In this document: positions 1 through 12,932 of the stretch, piece after piece
Layout: every line of letters begins with the position of its first letter
Numbering within the stretch: position 1 is the stretch's first letter
Assembly (NCBI RefSeq): GCF_964340395.1
Contig: NC_135553.1
Location: 26,217,449 to 26,281,448, forward strand
Origin: Glandiceps talaboti
Lineage: Eukaryota > Hemichordata > Enteropneusta > Spengelidae
Direction of reading: 5' to 3'
DNA length: 64,000 nt
Notes under the pieces: model-generated
The model's input: only the letters and a program-made list of their open reading frames with translations
Databases searched by the model: none
What the model was told of the DNA's origin: nothing
Program-made: the position numbers and the translations under genes

Positions 1-926
1 AAACAGTTAGTAGGTAACGGAGAATATATTCACAGAATTTTTCTTGTTCACACAATTACATTGCAGACTTCAAATTTGTGCAATCTTTTCTTATTGACTT
101 TACATTTTCAAGTGTTTTCATCACCATAATATTAGCAGTTATCAAATTTCATAGATATTTTGTATTAGCTACTCTTAGAATGATAAAATAGTAATATACC
201 ATGCTCATTGCTGGCCTTTTTTTGTATCTTTGCTGGTTAACACTAAACTTCCAGTGCAACTGAAAGGATACATTTCAATATTGAGTAAAGCAAATTGATA
301 TCTATGTTAACCTATTAAGTTCTCTATATGAGTATATAAAAAGAGTGCTATGGATAGTCATAGCAACAAAGTGAATATAATGAAATATTTATGCTTTACT
401 GAAATATTATGATGTAAACAACTGACCATAAATCTATAGTGTGTAAAAAAGGTTACTTCAAATCAGCAGTGTTATTAATAGAGATTGTAAGGACTATTTT
501 TAACCAGGGTTCCCTTTAATATCATGGTACAATGTTTTGAAATCCCTGCAACTTTATAAGATTTCTCACCACAGTTAACCAGATTTTCCCACCAAAGTTA
601 TGGTGCAGTGTTTGGATTTTATCCAAATTTCACCAGATTTCGCACCTTTAAACCTGAGTAAAAAATACTGAATCAAAAACTTTGAAAAAGGGTGTACAAT
701 TTATACCTATTCTTCAACTGAATACAATTTGTACTTTCTTGTATACTGCAAATGAGGATTACTACTTTTACTGAAAACCATGCCTTAATTATGTAGTATA
801 AGGAATATTTGATTAATTTGATATTAATATAGACATTATTTACCTTTGAAAAGTGCCGTCCCAATTTTTCTCTTATATATGTACACTTGAAAATAGTGAA
901 CCTGATTGTCTTGCTACTGAATAATT
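1..926. other. no recognised feature
   Basis: AT-rich, CpG-poor DNA with frequent stops on both strands. No gene, RNA or repeat family recognised. Confidence 0.5.
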
Positions 927-1680
927 AAAAAAATGTTCATTTTTGGTCAAAAAATTATATCTCAAGTCTTAAACTTGGTGAGATGTTTCTGAAAATGCTA
1001 TTCTGCAGATTTTCTTCAAAACAATTTTGACAAAATTGGCCCTAGCGACCATGACCATGCCCTTAGCAACAACCAAATGGCAGTATATTTTGGTCAAATA
1101 ACAACATCATCTGGTAGGCAAATGAGTAAACATTCAAAAAATGTATGCAAATACCCTAGCAACCATGACCACGCCCATAGCAACAGCCAAACGGCCGTGT
1201 ATTTCACAAAGATAAGTGATTGATAGACATTTGAATAAACATTCAAAAAATGTATGTAAATTGGCTAGCAACAAGACCACGCCCATAGCAACAGCCAACT
1301 AATCATGTATATTGCAAAGATAACAGGAATAGAAAGACAAATGAATAAATATTCAAAAAATTGTATGTAAATGTGCCTAGCAACAAGACCACGCCCATAG
1401 CAACAGCCAAATGATCACGTATATTGCAAAGTTAATATCAGGAATTTATACACAAGTGAACAAAAACATACAAAAATGTATGCAAATATATCTAACAACA
1501 TGACCACACCCATAGCAACAGCCAAATGATAGCATATATCTTAAAGATAGCAACATAGTTGGATAGGCAACTGGATAGTCATTCACCAAATGAACACTTA
1601 TTGTTAGCATGGACTACCATATGGATAAACATTTTAAAAACTGTACAGTTGTGCTACAAAGCCATTGGCGGTATTTTTAT
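927..1680 (+). mobile_element. 5'-truncated copy of hairpin-headed repeat family 1
   Basis: It matches 3875-4496 from AAAATGTTCATTTTTGGTCA to the shared end near GGTATTTTT. It holds four to five ~110-bp internal tandem units built round CTAGCAACAAGACCACGCCC and CATAGCAACAGCCAA, separated by AATGAATAAACATTCAAAAA. The 5' hairpin and (GTCT)n present at 3357 are missing, so this copy lost its head. No coding capacity. Confidence 0.8.
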
Positions 1681-2663
1681 ATTTGCTCAGGATGTCTGAG
1701 CTCGAAGCTCTGAACTTGACAGAAAATCAGAAGTAAGCTTACCGGCTGCAACATACAAATTATTATCAATAATCTACATGATTTTTAGTCAGAATAAAAT
1801 GTATTAAATAAAAATAAAAGTATCTATACAATCAAACTCATGCCACCCAAGGATGTATATAAAGTGATGTGTGCATTTACCAGTTTTGAAAGAACATTAT
1901 TATTATGATAACTTGATCGTAGCGTAGAATGGCAGGAACAGTTAAGAGAAAAAAGTTTGGTAGAACAGGGGTGAAACGGGTTTTTGATCTGCCCTGTTTT
2001 ATGTCACACAGGAGAATATTTGCACATGTTTATGTGATAAATATATGTAGTATACTGTAGTAAAGGATTCTATTGAAAGTTCATGTTGTTTCAAAGGTTT
2101 AGTATCATATAAGCCAGCTACAAAGAAAATCACATGATGTACATTGTACACCTCCCAGCTGATGCATCACATCATGCATGTTCTGTATAGGATTATCGGT
2201 CAATTCCTTAAGTATAACAGATTAAGGTCCTTCAGCACTAGTAGGGTCATGGGTCATGGGTCATATCACATCATACCCACTAGGAAAGTAAGTGTTCTCA
2301 CCTGTTCCCAACTACACTCACTGAATACAAATACAAGGTATTTGATAGTTGGAGCTAGAAATAATGCCTTGCACGCACTGTGATCTTCCCTAGAGCCTTT
2401 CACAAGATAGCTTCTTATCTTGCAATTAATAACTATTGTCACCTTTTGTCAGCCAGGAGGGCAGGGCTTCCATTCTGAAAGTTGGAGTTTCTTATATATG
2501 GATAGTAAAAATGACTACTTACTTGTACTTCTTGTCTCATAGTCATGGTTTTAATATACACATAATTTTTTTTACAACTGAGTAGCAGTGATTTGATTGA
2601 AAACAATTTTGTCAGCATTGGGTGTAGCAAGACAGAGATGAAGGCTCAATGCTATTATTGTGT
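1681..2663. other. no recognised feature
   Basis: Non-coding AT-rich sequence. The open frame at 2144-2383 (79 codons) has no recognisable protein motif. Confidence 0.5.
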
Positions 2664-3344
2664 GTCCATATTATGTCCATATTATGGATATTCTTCCATA
2701 TGAAAACATAGAACTGAAATACAGTAGACTTTAATAGTCCTGTCCAGATTATGGGTATTCTTCCACGTGAAAACATAGAACAGTTTACCTAATCCTGTCC
2801 AGATTATGGGTATTCTTCCATATATGAAAACATAGAACAGTTTACCTAATCCTGTCCATATTATGGGTATTCTTCCATATATGAAAACATAGAACTGAAA
2901 TACAGTATACTTTAATAGTCCTGTCCAGATTATGGGTATTCTTCCATGTATGAAAACATAGAACAGTTTACCTAATCCTGTCCAGATTATGGGTATTCTT
3001 CCATGTATGAAAACATAGAACAGTGTACCTAATCCTGTCCAGATTATGGATATCCTTGCATATGAAAACATAGAACTGAAATACAGTATACTTTAATAGT
3101 TCTGTCCAGATTATGGGTATTCTTCCATATATGAAAACACAGTATACTTTAATAGTCCTGTCCAGATTATGGGTATTCTTCCATGTGAAAACATAGAACT
3201 AAAATACAGTGCAGCTAATCCTATTCAGATTATTGGCATTCTTCAATATCAAAACATAGAACTGAAAGTCAACATACTTAGTCCCCATCAAGAGTATTGG
3301 CATTCTTCAATATGAAAACATAGAATATTATCCTGTCCAGATTG
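2664..3344. repeat. minisatellite, ~55-70-bp unit, about 11 copies
   Basis: Tandem units with core GGGTATTCTTCCATATATGA, AAACATAGAAC and CCTGTCCAGATTATG. Some units carry the insertion TGAAATACAGTATACTTTAA. Copies degrade toward the right end, where the hairpin-headed element starts at 3352. The minus-strand 129-codon frame over 2682-3071 is a by-product of the repeat. Confidence 0.9.
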
Positions 3345-3351
3345 TGGATTC

Positions 3352-3409
3352 TTTTTAGCACAACTGAACTGAGGTTCAGTAGTGCTATAGGCATCACCCG
3401 GCATCTATA

Positions 3410-3456
<47 letters not shown>

Positions 3457-4496
3457 GTGTGTGTGTGGATGTGTTTGTGTGTGTGTAAACAACTTAAAGT
3501 CAAAAACCGCTGAACCGATTGCCATGATATGTGGTGGGTCCATTACCTTGGGTGTCTAGTTGGGAAATTGTTCAAATCAAAATGATCTTACCCCCGGTTT
3601 GAGATTTGGGTCAAAAAAACTTAAACTCAAAAACTACTCGGCAGATTGGTCTGAAATTTGGGTGAAACATTCTTCATGGTGTTTTTACTAAGAATTGTTC
3701 ATGATATGATGGCCCTATCAGTGATATGATATGTGTCTTTTTGGTAAAAAATCTATAATTCAAAAACCATTGGGCAGATTGGGCTGAAATTTAATGGGAA
3801 TGCATCTAGGGATGTATGGACAAAGAAATATTAAGCATACAATGATTCCATGAGTGATATGCAAATTAGGTGTAAAAATGTTCATTTTTGGTCAAAAACT
3901 CATATCTCAAAAAGTACTTGGTCAATGAGTCTGAAACTTGGTGAGATGTTTCTGAAAGTGATATTCTGCAGATTTTCTTCAAAACATTTTGACAAATTTG
4001 CCCAAGCAACCATGACCACACCCTTAGCAACAACCAAATGGCAGTATATTTTGGTCAAATAACAACATCATCTGGTAGGCAAGTGAGTAAACATTCAAAA
4101 AACATATGCAAATACCCTAGCAACCATGGCCATGCCCATAGCAACAGCAAAACGGAGGTTTATTTCACAAAGAACAGGGATTCTTAGACAATTGAATAAA
4201 CATTCACAACATGTATGTAAATTTGCCTAGCAACAAGACCACACCCATAGCAACAGCCAAAGAATCATGTATATTGCAAAGATAACAACAGGAATTGAAA
4301 ATCAAATGAATAAACATTCAAAAAATGTATCAACACCCAAATGATCACGTATATTGCAAAGATAGCAACATGGTTGGAGAGGCAACTAGATAGTCATTCA
4401 GCAAATGAACACCTAGTGTTAGCATGGACTAGCATATGGATAAACATTTTTAAAAACTGTACACTTGTGCTACAATGCCATTGGTGGTATTTTTTC
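3352..4496 (+). mobile_element. hairpin-headed repeat family 1, most complete copy
   Basis: TTTTT precedes a near-perfect hairpin: arms 3357-3369 and 3374-3386 with loop TGAG, 12 of 13 pairs. Next come (GTCT)n and (GT)n at 3414-3485, then a ~600-bp body with recurring lines such as AACTCAAAAACTAC and GGGCTGAAATTT. The last part is the ~110-bp CTAGCAACC units. The architecture (hairpin, short tandem repeat, non-coding body) is that of non-autonomous elements common in marine invertebrates. Helentron-like rolling-circle origin is an inference, not shown. Confidence 0.75.
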
Positions 4497-7400
4497 CACT
4501 TGAAGGCATTGAACAGAATACTAAGTTACTCGTCAACTGTATTGCCGTGTTTGGTATCCTTCCATGAGTATTAAAGTTGAATGAATTAGCATCTCCTAAA
4601 AAATAAACAACTTGCAAATCCATGTGTATATTTCTCTTCTTCTTTTTCATGTTATTGTTCATATATTGTATTTTACCATTTAAGTTAATGTGTATTAGGA
4701 ATTGGTATTTTTAGACCTACATGTATTTGTCATTCTCACATGCTGCTATCTGAGGAAAGAAAGACTTAAAACTCTACAGGGACTCAGTCTGCTAGATTTA
4801 ATACATACAGAGAGAGATGAACCATATATTATGTGCACTTAAAGCCTCCTTAGTTCTGTCAGAGTGTACCATGAAGGTCACAAATCAAGTATTTCATTGC
4901 AAAGAGCATGTGCAATCACATATATTCACAATAATAGATAAACCTGTATGGTAATATTACTTGAAATAATATATCAAGACTTGCATGATATGCAACCTGA
5001 TAAAGTGATGTAATGTGACACCGTTTGACAAAATACTGATGGGTTAAAACGTTGACTATGAACTCATTTTGCAGTCCATTAGGACTGGCCCCATGGCATT
5101 GCAAGTCACCAACTGCATTGTTGCATAGGCACCTTTAAATTAGTGTTGGCCTATAGGCCTGTGATGTTCCCAGATGCACAGAAATAATTTCAAAAGTATT
5201 TTGTTGAAAATTTGAAGTCTTTAGAATCAATTACATATAAATATCTATACAACCATGTTTTAAAATATTTGAATTTTATGTTTTAAAGGCCCAATATGGA
5301 TGATTAAAAGTGATGGTTAAAGTTTAGGTCTGAAAAACAGTTTTCTGGCAGAATTTAATTATAGCTAAAGTTTGTCAAAAACAGATGAATAATCCTCTGT
5401 AATTCTTACAAGATATACTAATGTGAGAATAGAACCTGGGATTGAAATCCTGGCTTTATAGACATGGTTTTATCATAAGTAAAAATATAAATTTGGTAGT
5501 TGCTGTAATAGTCATTTTCAACACTGAGTGTAGGATTGATTTCCTCTCGATATGAGCATGTTAAAATTCCACCTGCTTGATTTATCTTTTGACTCATGTT
5601 ATCTCCTGTAGTTGTCACATCTTTATATTCCAGGCTGTGGGGTGAATCTTGAAAACTATAGAATTGCCATTGTAGGAAATGTGATGCAAAGATGAGATTG
5701 GGTTTACTTCCATTGATTACATTGATAATATCTGTGATGGGGCACTAATGTTCTAGTCTTTCAATACACTTAAATACTGCAAATATTTCCAGCACTTGTA
5801 CATATTGATACAAGTAAACTTTAGTACGTTTGTATTGCGAGTTGCACCTGTCCGAAATGAGAAAAGCTATTGATTTATTTTGAAAGGCTGTTCTCAAGTA
5901 CTTGTCTCCAAGGGTTAACTTATTTTCTATATGGCATTCAGAAATAAAAGAGACATTTCTTTCTTTCTTTTTAGTTGTAGTTTGTTTGAATAGACCAAGA
6001 AGCACTTTAAGGTTCAAATTAATCGAAATATCGTGAAAGTGGGATATAAAAAAAGGAATATTTATGAGGAAGAGAGACTCCCTTGTATTTTCACACAGTC
6101 TGATTTAGTGGTACTTTATAATTGAAGGATCATATGCACCTAAGATTTCAACCCTTTGATAGCTTTGTGTGTTTGCTAATGGCTGATTGGAAATATAAGT
6201 CACACCATGAAATGTAATTGTGAATACAAAAAATAATATATTGGCTATTACCTAGAATGTGACACATGAACAAAAAATAGACAAAAGAAAATAAAGTTAT
6301 AATTTAAGATTAAGTGAGTAAAATTGTGAATTTTGTGGATGATATAAACATTTACAAATATTATTAGGTTCATGGAACTAAATACTGAAATGATATTGTC
6401 CCTGTTTAAATGCCTAATTCCTGCCCTAGTCATTTTATGATGTCCATGTGGATTGTCATGACTGAAGTTGATATGTTATTTTCCATTTGAATGTTAGAAG
6501 TTGTTTTGAATGTAATCATGAATACAAGCCCAGCCATTATCATTGTATTATTTTAGAAAGTTTTATATTCATCACCTTGATGTGTGACTGACAGAATTCA
6601 AAACAATGTTTGTATTCTTGAAGCTTTCTTGGATAAGTGACTGTTATTATGTGCGGTTTATTATTCGTAATCACTGTCTGACTCCAAATCTTGATTTTAA
6701 TTCAATTTGTATGCAGCACAGCTTTATAGTGTCGGCCCTGAGACATACATGTTTATGTATGTCTACAAATTGCTTGAACCTTTACCATTTCATTGGCTGT
6801 ACTACCAACACTTCTCCCTCCTGCATCAGATTTGCTGACTGTTGTGTTTAGAGACAAACATTCATGTCTAAGGTGTGTTTGCAATGATTGTGTCATGCAA
6901 AGCTCCAGGCATTATAGGAAGTCTGCGCTGTTTTATGTAAGTTAATTATCTTACGAGTCTACTGAACTTTGAAATCTTAGTATGGCAAACAATTCATCTT
7001 TTGTGGCATGAACAGTTGAACAGAATATTTTATAATTATAATCATGACATCTATGATGGAAGCTAATTGAAAATGATACTTCTGAGTTGATGTTTATTCC
7101 TTTGTTTTCATTTGTTTTGATTTTAAACTATATTAAGTTTATAAAAGAAAGAACAATTCTTCTCATTTTATCACCATTTTTTTTTTACAGTGAATAATGT
7201 GAATTGTAAATTGTATAACCTGAGATTTGTTATTTATTCTTGGCCTTGGCTTTGGGTCTCATCACATTGTGAATAGCTGATGCAGCTTACTGAGTGCATC
7301 AGTCTCTTGATTTAATTTGTATTATATTATGTTTCAAATTGTGTTTTGTAATAAATATTAACTTGACTACATTGTGACTATTATTAGTTGATGCTACCCA

Positions 7401-7936
7401 CTGTACTATAAATATGTTGATTCAATGTTTGTTTTATTCTTGTCAAATTATGTTTTGAAATAAATGTGAACTTTGGCATTATTCACTACATCTTGATCAA
7501 AGTGTTTGAACTGACTTCAGTTTCTATAGCAAAGAATAGTGAATGTTGAAGCCACTAATGAGGACTTCAATGTATAATTACATTGGACTTTGATTAATAT
7601 AGCAGAAGGACATTAAATAAATTATCGTAATCCAACCATTGGCAATACAATGTTCTTTCTTGGACAGATATTGAATTTCAGTTTCTTTTCATATTTTTCA
7701 TATTTTTATAACTTAAAGTTTGGAAGTACCTAAAGTTGTCTCTAAATCCAGTACAAGGACATCTCAATGTAATGCATTAGTGTTTTAGGATTAAAATTGC
7801 CATCATTAGAGAATAAAATCAGTTATATTCACTGAACGCAGGAAAATTGACTACATGATTGCATATTGTAAATATTCTGTTATAATTTGTGTTCTGTTAA
7901 AGTAATAATGAATGAATAATTATAGTAATAAGTTTA
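4497..7936. other. unannotated AT-rich stretch; two AATAAA motifs
   Basis: No coding exon recognised. AATAAA occurs at 7350-7355 and 7459-7464, each inside a loosely repeated block (CAAATT, 6-8 nt, TTTTG, then AATAAA). These could be poly(A) signals of an unseen upstream + strand gene, but nothing coding was found before them. Confidence 0.35.
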
Positions 7937-8077
7937 CAAAACTTAATTTCATCCATCAACAGTGCAATAAAATATCAGAGTCTTTCAACATTTTGATGAC
8001 TGACAGCCGTCTTCATCTGGAAATATTGGAAAACTCTGATATTTTGTTGTACTGTTGATTGATGAAATTAAGTTTTG
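7937..8077. repeat. 141-bp inverted repeat with hammerhead-like loop
   Basis: 45-nt arms at 7937-7981 and 8033-8077 pair nearly throughout (AAACTTAATTTCATC against GATGAAATTAAGTTT, and ATATCAGAGT against ACTCTGATAT). The 51-nt loop, read on the minus strand, contains CCAGATGAAGACGGCTGTCA, then GTCATCAAAATG. This resembles a CUGAUGA / stem II / GAAA hammerhead core in which CpGs have decayed. Confidence 0.6.
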
Positions 8078-8355
8078 TTAAGTTTGTTTTGTATTGGCAG
8101 TTTAAAGGCCAACATTTAGATGATTTTGGAATTATAGATATATTAGGATTGAGGAATGTTTTAAAAAACTGTGCGAGTTTATGAAATGTCATGGAATATA
8201 TTCAGATTCGTAGGCTAAGTCCATTTTGGAGCACTTGATGTTTGAATTGAGCTGTGTGTTTTAATGAACTAATCAGTCACTACAGATACATCTGAAATGT
8301 AGGGGCAAAATTTCTGTCAGAAGAATGTTATTACTTCAATGTCTCCATTCTGACA

Positions 8356-8944
8356 TTAAAGTGGACTTATGGATGAGGATTAAATATTTATTTTGGATTT
8401 TTAGTTTATAAAACAATTTTATCATTTCTTCCTATTTCTAAAATCAATGTGAAACAACATATATGCCAAATCTAGGAGAAAACAAAATAATTGTGTGTTT
8501 CCAATAGCATGGCCTCAGAAAATAGGGTAGGTAGGTCAGGATTTTATTTTATTTTATCTTTTTAATTGTTTTTATTTTTGAAAAGTATTGCATCGACCCA
8601 AAAACAAATAAAATTCTTATCTTTTTGTTTTAAATGTTTAAAAACATGTTTAGGATTGGAGGCTTAAACTAGGGTCAGTCAGGTTATTGGAAACACATAG
8701 GGTTTTTATTTGGCCTTATTTATAACTCAATTAATTGCAAAGATTAAAATAATAAATGTTTAAAATATTTATTATTGTTATTCAAACTTTTTACACATTT
8801 CTCAGCTTTTTGCAATGTATTGAGTTACAAACACAGACTTGGTTTATGTTGTTTCCCATTGATTTTTCAAGTAGGAAGCCATGATGAACTTGTTTTATAA
8901 ATTAAAAATCCGAAATAAATACCCAATTCTATAGGACACTTTAA
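8356..8944. mobile_element. MITE-like element with long diverged inverted ends, TTAA-flanked
   Basis: The left end TTAA-AGTGGAC and right end GGACACT-TTAA are inverted. Inversion continues inward: TTATTTTGGATTTTTAG against TTATTTCGGATTTTTAA (reverse complement), TTTATAAAACAA, ATCAATG then GAAACAACAT, and TGTTTCCAATA. That gives about 150 bp of imperfect arms. The core is AT-rich with no open frame. TTAA at both ends suggests a TTAA-specific (piggyBac-type) transposase, an inference. Confidence 0.65.
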
Positions 8945-11259
8945 AACTTAATGATTTTTGTGGCATACATAGTCTAGATTCAAGAATGAACACTACTGTT
9001 TTTCTCATGTAAGAGTAGTTGATAAAAAAAATGAACATTTGAATGTAAACCATGTGGAAAAGCTATCAATTTCTCAAATGTCAAATCACTCAGAGACTTT
9101 AAACAAATGTTGTCTGGAAAACTTATCATATAAAGGATTGAAGCTAACAAACTATATTTGCAGGATTAAAACCCATCATAGGCATTGAAGGTAGCAGATT
9201 TATTTTGCAAGAATTTATAACAAGAATGTTAGACATTGAAATAGTTATATACAGGAAACAGTGTTCTTTTTGTTTTAATCTGTACAACACAGGTGACAAT
9301 AACATACAGGGAGATGTTGTCAAAACTTGTCTCATGTTTCATTTTTTATAGAGCTGTTCTTATCATCAACATCACAAATACAAATTAACAAAAATAATAG
9401 TATCATGTACTTAACAAACACATTTTGTGTTTAATGACTGCTTTCTGTGAATAATACAAGCTAAAGGGAAAGGATTATTTTGTGAATTCACTATGTTTAA
9501 TAAAATTTTTGATGTTAAACTAGATAAACTACATTATTTTCATTCACTTTCACCTATCAGTATAGAGCTTGTATTAATACGATGCAATCATATCTTAACA
9601 ATAGAAACCATGGAAGAAAAGGCTGCCCAGTGTATGTATATCACTTCAACCAAAGTTCTGATCGATGCCCACTGACTGTGTACTAATAAGTGCAAGTGAA
9701 TGAAACCAGTACATACTATCTCATATCAACATCTAAGTTTCCAGTAAACATAGTGATTTTACAAGGTTTACTTCCCTTTTAACAATTTGTATGTGATGCA
9801 GTGTAGTAGTAGCTAAGTGAAGCAGTCACACACAAAAACTGTGTGTGCATGATTTGTACTGTTCAGTGAATTCATACAAATACAACGTACATGATGTGTT
9901 CGTATCTGATAAGCCTGCAAGCAACAGAATTCCATTATGCCAGTTTTACAGTACACTGAGTTTTCCTGGATAATCACTGGGGATAATTACAATGGCTTCT
10001 CTAATAGTACACAGGTATCCAAGCTTTAATTACTTGTCAAGGACTTTCTCCATGTTGAGTGATGTTCGTAGCATCTGTTTTGATACAATGCATACATCAG
10101 GTGTAATTATTGTTATGTCATGAGTATTATGAAAGTGGGATTAGGTCAAAGTATTAGTACCATACTTTCTAGGGATATTATTGGATATTATTTTCATTTC
10201 AGTGTTTGTGCAGTATGAAGGAGTGTAAGCATATTATGTATTAATGGTTTAACAATACATGTACTTTGACTATTCCAGCATTTGAATGAAAGACCCCCTA
10301 CATATAATACTTTTCATTGTGCATTGCAAGAGTTGTATATTCTTTCAAAACACACAGTTGATACCTGTCAGAGAGTATTTGAATATAAGTGACTTGTATA
10401 CACTTATTGATATGCAAGTTAAATTTTTTGTATGTGCAAATGTTTGTATGAAATCTTAACAGATAGAGTCTTGAAGAATAAAGTGCATTCATGCACAGAT
10501 CATAATGTTTTGTACCAAATGTCTCTCATGCTATGAACCATTTATAAAGACAATATAGTTTATGATGTAAAAAACCATAAGTCTTTTGAACCTAGGTTTC
10601 TTTTTTTGCTATGGTATGAACAAAGTATGTTCTTGTAAAACACCATATGTATGTTTGCAGCAAGCGTCTGCTCAATGCTATGAACATGTAGACATTGAAG
10701 TATGTTGATGTAAAAAAAAAAACAGTTTCAACTGTTTGTGTCTTTTTTTACCATGACTATTACCATGAATATCATTTATCACACTAAGATATAACCATGT
10801 ATTTGTGTATTTCAAGTTCATGACATTTATAAATTTTATAACAACAACAAAATTCATGATCAAGTTTGTCATAGAAAATCAATGCAAGTGACAAAAGTGT
10901 GTGTAGGAATATGCTTGTTGTTAACTGTTTTCCTCATTTGATATTAACAATAAAGTTGAAATTTTAATGGCATGGTTTCTCCAGGATACAGTTATAGCAG
11001 TACTTGAGTTATCGGTTTGGTGTACAATGGGATAGTTAATCAACTTTATGTCCGAGTAATATGGAAAACGATGCATAATGACGGAAGTCAATGATTTTGA
11101 TCCTGTAAAGCCTAAAGGCATTTTGAAAGTATGCTAGATAAAATGACGTGATTACTGTGTTCCAGAAACATCACATGTTCAATATAAGTACAATAACTTA
11201 AAGACAATTTTTTTCTTGATTTCTGACGATTTTTTTTCTTTCTCTTTCATGATGAACAG
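8945..11259. other. no recognised feature upstream of exon A
   Basis: AT-rich sequence with only chance-length frames. No further family exon could be recognised by phase or motif, although a first coding exon could be short and hidden here. Confidence 0.4.
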
Positions 11260-11347
11260 GGTGCAAGAGGCTGATGGCAATTTCTTTGAAAGTTTCACAG
11301 CATTGTCATGGAAACAAGAAAACAGAAGACTTAGAGCAAACAATGAG
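11260..11347 (+). CDS. BAIAP3: BAIAP3-like exon A (N-terminal FFESFTALSWKQ block)
   Basis: 88 bp. It follows a strong pyrimidine tract ending in AACAG and is closed by a GTTTGT donor at 11348. It starts with the last base of a split codon and then reads 29 codons (residues 1-29 in window numbering) containing DGNFFESFTALSWKQENRR. In BAIAP3 and UNC13D relatives a short conserved FF-x-x-F/M block lies in the N-terminal tail ahead of the C2A region. The exon ends in phase 0, matching the next exon 20.4 kb away. An ATG at 11251 just upstream sits in the splice-acceptor context, so I do not take it as the start. The real initiator exon is probably upstream. The short length makes this the least certain internal exon, but its phase and position fit. 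Confidence 0.75.
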
Positions 11348-11739
11348 GTTTGTGGTTTCAGTTATTTCAATTTGTGTAATAGCTTATTTTGAAAGTCTTC
11401 GTTTCCTGTGTATATTTGATATGTCTCCAACTATCCTGTTTGTACAGCTTTGCATTCACACAATCATAGTACGTTGGAACGGATGTTCAGCTGAAACACC
11501 TGAGGCAGTCGAGTTGAAAATATTGTCTGTTACTTGTTTTAGTAATATTTAATGGTGACAAATAGTCTGTTTTAGGTTCACATTCTATGTCATTTTAAGA
11601 ATACTGTAGGTAGAGTTTTGTTTGGAATAAAGCAAACACTTGTCATTGACAGATGGGAATATGTTTGAAAAGGGTTGAGTCACCATCGATGATCTTTGAT
11701 AGGATACACTCACTGTGGGTGGTACACTGTTTATGTGGC

Positions 11740-12131
11740 AAAATTACATGTCCCAGCCATTCTGTTTACATAGTATGGCATTCATGTAGAATAGTTGAAA
11801 AATTACATGTCCCAGCCATTCTGTTTACATAGTATGGCATTCACAGAATAGTTTAAAAATTACATGTCCCAGCCATTCTGTTTATTATTATTATTATTAT
11901 TTAATTCTTAAAGAACACACTACACATACGTCTCAGTGCATTGTTACACAACAAAGTAAAACACAAAAACAAAAAACACACATAATTAATGTTCATGAAA
12001 CAAAGGGAATTAAAATGCAGTCAATACTGATAAAAAAGAGATCGAGGTAAGAACATATAAAAAATAGTCGAAGAGCAAAAAATTAAAACCGAATTCATGT
12101 CCAATTACATAGTATGGCATTCACAGAATAG
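11740..12131. repeat. 58-bp tandem repeat (3.4 copies) split by a ~220-bp insertion
   Basis: Units start AAAATTACATGTCCCAGCCA at 11740, 11798 and 11856 (period 58). The third is interrupted after CTGT-TTA, and the missing remainder (TTACATAGTATGGCATTCAC) resumes at 12105. The insert (11885-12104) starts with (ATT)n and carries A-rich text. On the minus strand it ends TTAAGAATTAAATAATAAT, like the 3' tail of a LINE or SINE. TTA at 11882-11884 and 12105-12107 would be the duplicated target. Confidence 0.75.
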
Positions 12132-12150
12132 TGGAACAGGATTTATTTGG

Positions 12151-12932
12151 TACATCATTGACACATGGAATATGTTTAGCAAGTGTCTATGATCTTAATA
12201 CGTGGGCGGTACAGTTTATATGACTGTGTAGTTGAAGTGACAAATTGGTACCACTGTCGTATTCATTACCAGGCTCTTTGTATCACAGACTGCAATTATG
12301 AGGGGATCTCAAAGATTTAGGATGAAAAATAGATTTGAAAAACAGAAAAAAATATAATGTAAATCACAGCGGTGTAAACATTCTTGTCCAATATTTGTAA
12401 CATAGTATTATGATTGTTTGTATGTATTGTATAAATCTATACAAGGTCAACAGCAAGCTGGTGGAGTAGTACACCATGAACACTTCAGATAGTCAGTTTT
12501 CTTGTCTTTAGCAGGTAAAATCATAGACAACATTTGAGACTAACACTTTAAGCATTGATGTCTGGATGATTTGGAACATCGAGTCATGTTATCAACTTGT
12601 TGCTGTTGAGTACTTGAATATGCAGTTCTTATGCAATGCAGTTATGTTTAACCCTATAGTTCAGCATAGCACAGTAAATATTACAGTACAGCAGGGCTTG
12701 AAATTAGCTGTGCAGTAGTCCAGGACACATAGCCTACTAAACATCATATCTAGACTACCAAAGGTTGTCTGTTAATCCAATGTAAACCAATAGAAATTAC
12801 TATTTACTTGGCTAAATCTGACTACTAAACATATTTATAAATTAAATTCAAGCCCAGGAGTGACAGTGCAGTACAAGTTGTTTCACTACAGCACAGAACA
12901 GTACATTATCATATACCTATAATCACATCCCT
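12151..12932. other. intron sequence, nothing recognised
   Basis: Part of the 20.4-kb intron. No repeat family or coding motif seen. Confidence 0.5.

Noticed and set aside
2682-3071. 129-codon minus-strand frame with IPIIWTGLGKLFYVF repeats
   Set aside because: Translation of the 55-70-bp minisatellite.
11251-11259. ATG at 11251 as the start codon of the BAIAP3-like protein
   Set aside because: It lies between the pyrimidine tract and the AG of a strong acceptor, so an upstream exon is more likely.
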